DNA of 19,919 nt from an uncultured Archangium sp. Lineage in GTDB: Bacteria; Myxococcota; Myxococcia; Myxococcales; Myxococcaceae. The position numbers were made by a program, and so were the translations under genes. The stretch spans positions 1 to 19,919 of the forward strand of contig CAMLFP010000061.1 in assembly GCA_946479335.1 (NCBI GenBank), given 5' to 3'. This document shows, in pieces, positions 18,454-19,919 of this stretch (positions within the stretch are counted from its first letter, which is position 1; each line of letters opens with the position of its first letter). The notes below the pieces were generated by a model, which was given only the letters and a program-made list of their open reading frames with translations, searched no databases and had not been told where the DNA came from.

Positions 18454-19582
18454 TCCAGAGCGCCTTCAAGAAGTCGGGGTACGGCCAGATCTCTGCCTCC
18501 GCGGCCTTCTGCTTCCTGTCGCCCGCGAAGACCCCGATGCAGCGCACGCCCTTGAGTTCCTCGCGCACCCGCCGGAAGCCGTTGCTCCAGGCGGATCTCC
18601 ATTCGGTGGCCGTCTTGAACTCCAGCGCGAGAAAGCCGTCGCGGGTTTCGAGCAACACGTCGACCTCGACGGAGTCGTGCGTGCGGAAGAAGTGCACGGG
18701 GTAGCCGAGGCCCGAATACGAGATGAATGCGCGGAGTTCGTGGAGCAGCCACGTCTCGAAGAGTGTCCCGAGTTCTTCAGGCGTGGGCGGGTAGGCCAGG
18801 CGGCCCGTGAGCGCCCGGGCGACGCCAGCGTCGAAGAAGAAGAACTTGGGGTGCGCCACGAGCTTGGTCGCCCGCTTCAATTTCCACGCGGGGAGCCAGT
18901 TGCCGAGCAGGGTGTCGACGAGCACGTCGAAGTACCCCTGCACCGTCTGTCGTGCCACCTGCGCGTCGCGAGAAATTCCGGCGGTGTTCGTGACCTGGCC
19001 GTTCTGTCGCGCCGCGACTTCGAGAAAGCGCGCGAAGCCTCCGATGTTCCGCGTCAGCGCCTCCGCCTGCACTTCTTCGCGCAGGTACGTGTCGACGTAG
19101 CTCTCGAGGTAAGGCCGTGGGCGCGCGTTGTCGACGACGCGGGGAAGTGCGCCGAACGGAACCTCGCCGAGCGTCAGCGCGCGGCCCATCTCGGCAGACA
19201 CCAGGGGGAACATCTCAGCGCGGAGTGCGCGCCCGGCGAGGAGGTTGGCTCCGCCGCGCTTGAGCTTGCGTGCGCTTGAGCCGGAGAGGACGAACCGCCG
19301 CCCCTGCTTCCCGTCGAGCCGATGGACCTCGTCGAGGAGCGCAGGCACCTTCTGGATCTCGTCGACGATGACCCACGACTTCGGTGGGAGCGCCTCGACT
19401 TCGCGGGCGAAGCGCGAAGGGTCGCTCGCCAGCGACAGCGCGAGTCGCGTGTCGAGGAGATCCCACCGGTGGGCGTGGGGAAGCACCTGCTCCAGCCATG
19501 TCGACTTGCCGGTCGCACGCGGCCCCAGCAGGAGCGTCGTACCTTCAGGCGGCGGGAGCTTTCGTGGAAACATCGTCGGCAT
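18434..19582 (-). CDS. AAA family ATPase with DUF4143 C-terminal domain
   Basis: The 382-residue protein belongs to the widespread AAA_14/DUF4143 group of bacterial and archaeal ATPases with no settled function. The Walker A motif is GPRATGKST (20-28), and the Walker B is WVIVDEIQ (Asp74-Glu75). FVLSGSSARKLKRG follows in the sensor 1 position and AGRALRAEMFPL after it. The middle contains a helix-turn-helix-like part (NTAGISRDAQVARQTVQGYFDVL). The C-terminal DUF4143 region has a restriction-endonuclease-like signature: EVDVLLE (Asp308) followed by LEFK (Glu321, Lys323). Both ATPase and nuclease-like residues appear intact. ATG 19582 sits inside a perfect inverted repeat, and Met4 (19573), giving MFPRKLPPP as in typical family members, is an equally likely start. 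These genes are often accessory and exchanged between genomes. It is convergent with ccoG and not part of that pathway. Confidence 0.93.
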   Translation of the reverse strand: MPTMFPRKLPPPEGTTLLLGPRATGKSTWLEQVLPHAHRWDLLDTRLALSLASDPSRFAREVEALPPKSWVIVDEIQKVPALLDEVHRLDGKQGRRFVLSGSSARKLKRGGANLLAGRALRAEMFPLVSAEMGRALTLGEVPFGALPRVVDNARPRPYLESYVDTYLREEVQAEALTRNIGGFARFLEVAARQNGQVTNTAGISRDAQVARQTVQGYFDVLVDTLLGNWLPAWKLKRATKLVAHPKFFFFDAGVARALTGRLAYPPTPEELGTLFETWLLHELRAFISYSGLGYPVHFFRTHDSVEVDVLLETRDGFLALEFKTATEWRSAWSNGFRRVREELKGVRCIGVFAGDRKQKAAEAEIWPYPDFLKALWSGQLLR

Positions 19583-19607
19583 TTATACCGGAAAAATGCC
19601 GACGATG
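19571..19607. repeat. Perfect 14-bp inverted repeat over the ATPase start codon
   Basis: CATCGTCGGCATTT (19571-19584) and AAATGCCGACGATG (19594-19607) are exact inverse copies around a nine-base AT-richer loop. On the minus strand the structure begins 8 bases after the stop of the preceding gene and is followed by TTT, so it could end that transcript. It also sequesters the first four codons of the ATPase gene. The loop side contains TATAAA on the minus strand. Confidence 0.85.
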
Positions 19608-19615
19608 GTTGCAGG

Positions 19616-19919
19616 CTACTTCCCGCGGAGCTTCTTGGCCTCGGCGGCGCACTTCTTCGACAGCTCGCTCAAGGTCATCGACTCGCGGCCCAACTCGAAG
19701 GTGCGCTCCTTCAGGTCGGGGTAGCGCACGGCGGCGGTGACGGCGTCGGCCGCGCAGTTCTCGTAGGCCGCGAGCTTCTTGTCTTTCGCGGTGGCGGCCA
19801 GCGCGTCGGCGTACGACTTCTTCGGGCGGTCCTCCACGAAGACGAGGCCCGCGAGCGGCTTGATGAGCGGCTCCACGTCGGCCAACCGGCGGTCGCACTC
19901 GGCGATGGCCTTGGCGACG
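19616..19919 (-). CDS. Protein of unknown function, C-terminal part (start outside window)
   Basis: The minus-strand frame is open from the right edge of the window to the TAG at 19616-19618, giving about the last 101 residues. The visible part is a mainly helical, lysine- and alanine-rich sequence with three cysteines (AECDRR, YENCAADA, KKCAAEAKK). No domain is recognisable. The TTG at 19885 is not taken as the start because the frame continues coherently upstream (AKAIAECDRR before it). The spaced cysteines and the repeated short charged helices are compatible with an exported or periplasmic helical protein, but no signal peptide can be judged without the N-terminus. The gene ends 33 bases before the ATPase start, with the inverted repeat in between. 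Confidence 0.7.
   Translation of the reverse strand, partial: VAKAIAECDRRLADVEPLIKPLAGLVFVEDRPKKSYADALAATAKDKKLAAYENCAADAVTAAVRYPDLKERTFELGRESMTLSELSKKCAAEAKKLRGK

Noticed and set aside
18434..19607. ATPase gene as a mobile unit bounded by terminal inverted repeats
   Set aside because: The inverted repeats near its two ends have different sequences and each is self-contained, and no target-site duplication was seen.

Overview
The window is GC-rich and densely coded, with G or C at most third codon positions. It reads as a chromosomal segment of a myxobacterium (Myxococcota). Supporting signs are a CarD/CdnL-type transcription factor whose central and C-terminal part is nearly identical, as I recall it, to the Myxococcus xanthus essential protein CdnL; a lipoprotein with a long Asp-Ala-Gly linker of the kind common in this phylum; and several secreted proteins without recognisable domains. 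No rRNA, tRNA, IS element, prophage or CRISPR array is visible. No gap between genes exceeds about 200 bases.

Left part (1-6350, all on +): the C-terminal part of a multi-pass membrane protein is followed by dnaE (DNA polymerase III alpha). Two exported proteins then follow with ATGA/GTGA-type overlaps: an unknown signal-peptide protein and a DNase I-fold (endonuclease/exonuclease/phosphatase) lipoprotein. A hairpin lies 7 bases after the lipoprotein stop. Between this hairpin and comEC, on the minus strand, is a previously unlabelled relic of an ORF6N-domain gene, with its start and end present, its middle deleted and its frame broken.

Centre (6350-10720): comEC (DNA uptake channel) runs leftward and diverges from the cdnL/carD-like gene, which has a good sigma-70-like promoter. 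A small two-helix membrane protein follows cdnL. It converges, with one base between stops, on a small minus-strand gene encoding six near-perfect 16-residue, two-cysteine repeats (48 bp each). A large imperfect inverted repeat separates that gene from the next one upstream.

Right part (10717-18418): a cbb3-type cytochrome oxidase island. A TauE/SafE-like (DsbD_2-type) membrane protein runs leftward. Diverging from it is the array ccoI-ccoS-ccoNO-ccoQ-ccoP-ccoG, tightly spaced or overlapping. CcoI (copper P-type ATPase), CcoS and CcoG are assembly factors. CcoN and CcoO are fused into one 775-residue polypeptide. CcoP is short and has one haem c site instead of the usual two. No ccoH is present. 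Together these genes should build and metallate a compact high-affinity terminal oxidase for low-oxygen respiration.

Right end (18419-19919): an AAA ATPase with a DUF4143 C-terminus runs convergently to ccoG. A perfect 14-bp inverted repeat covers its start codon. The 3' end of another minus-strand gene of unknown function runs off the window edge.
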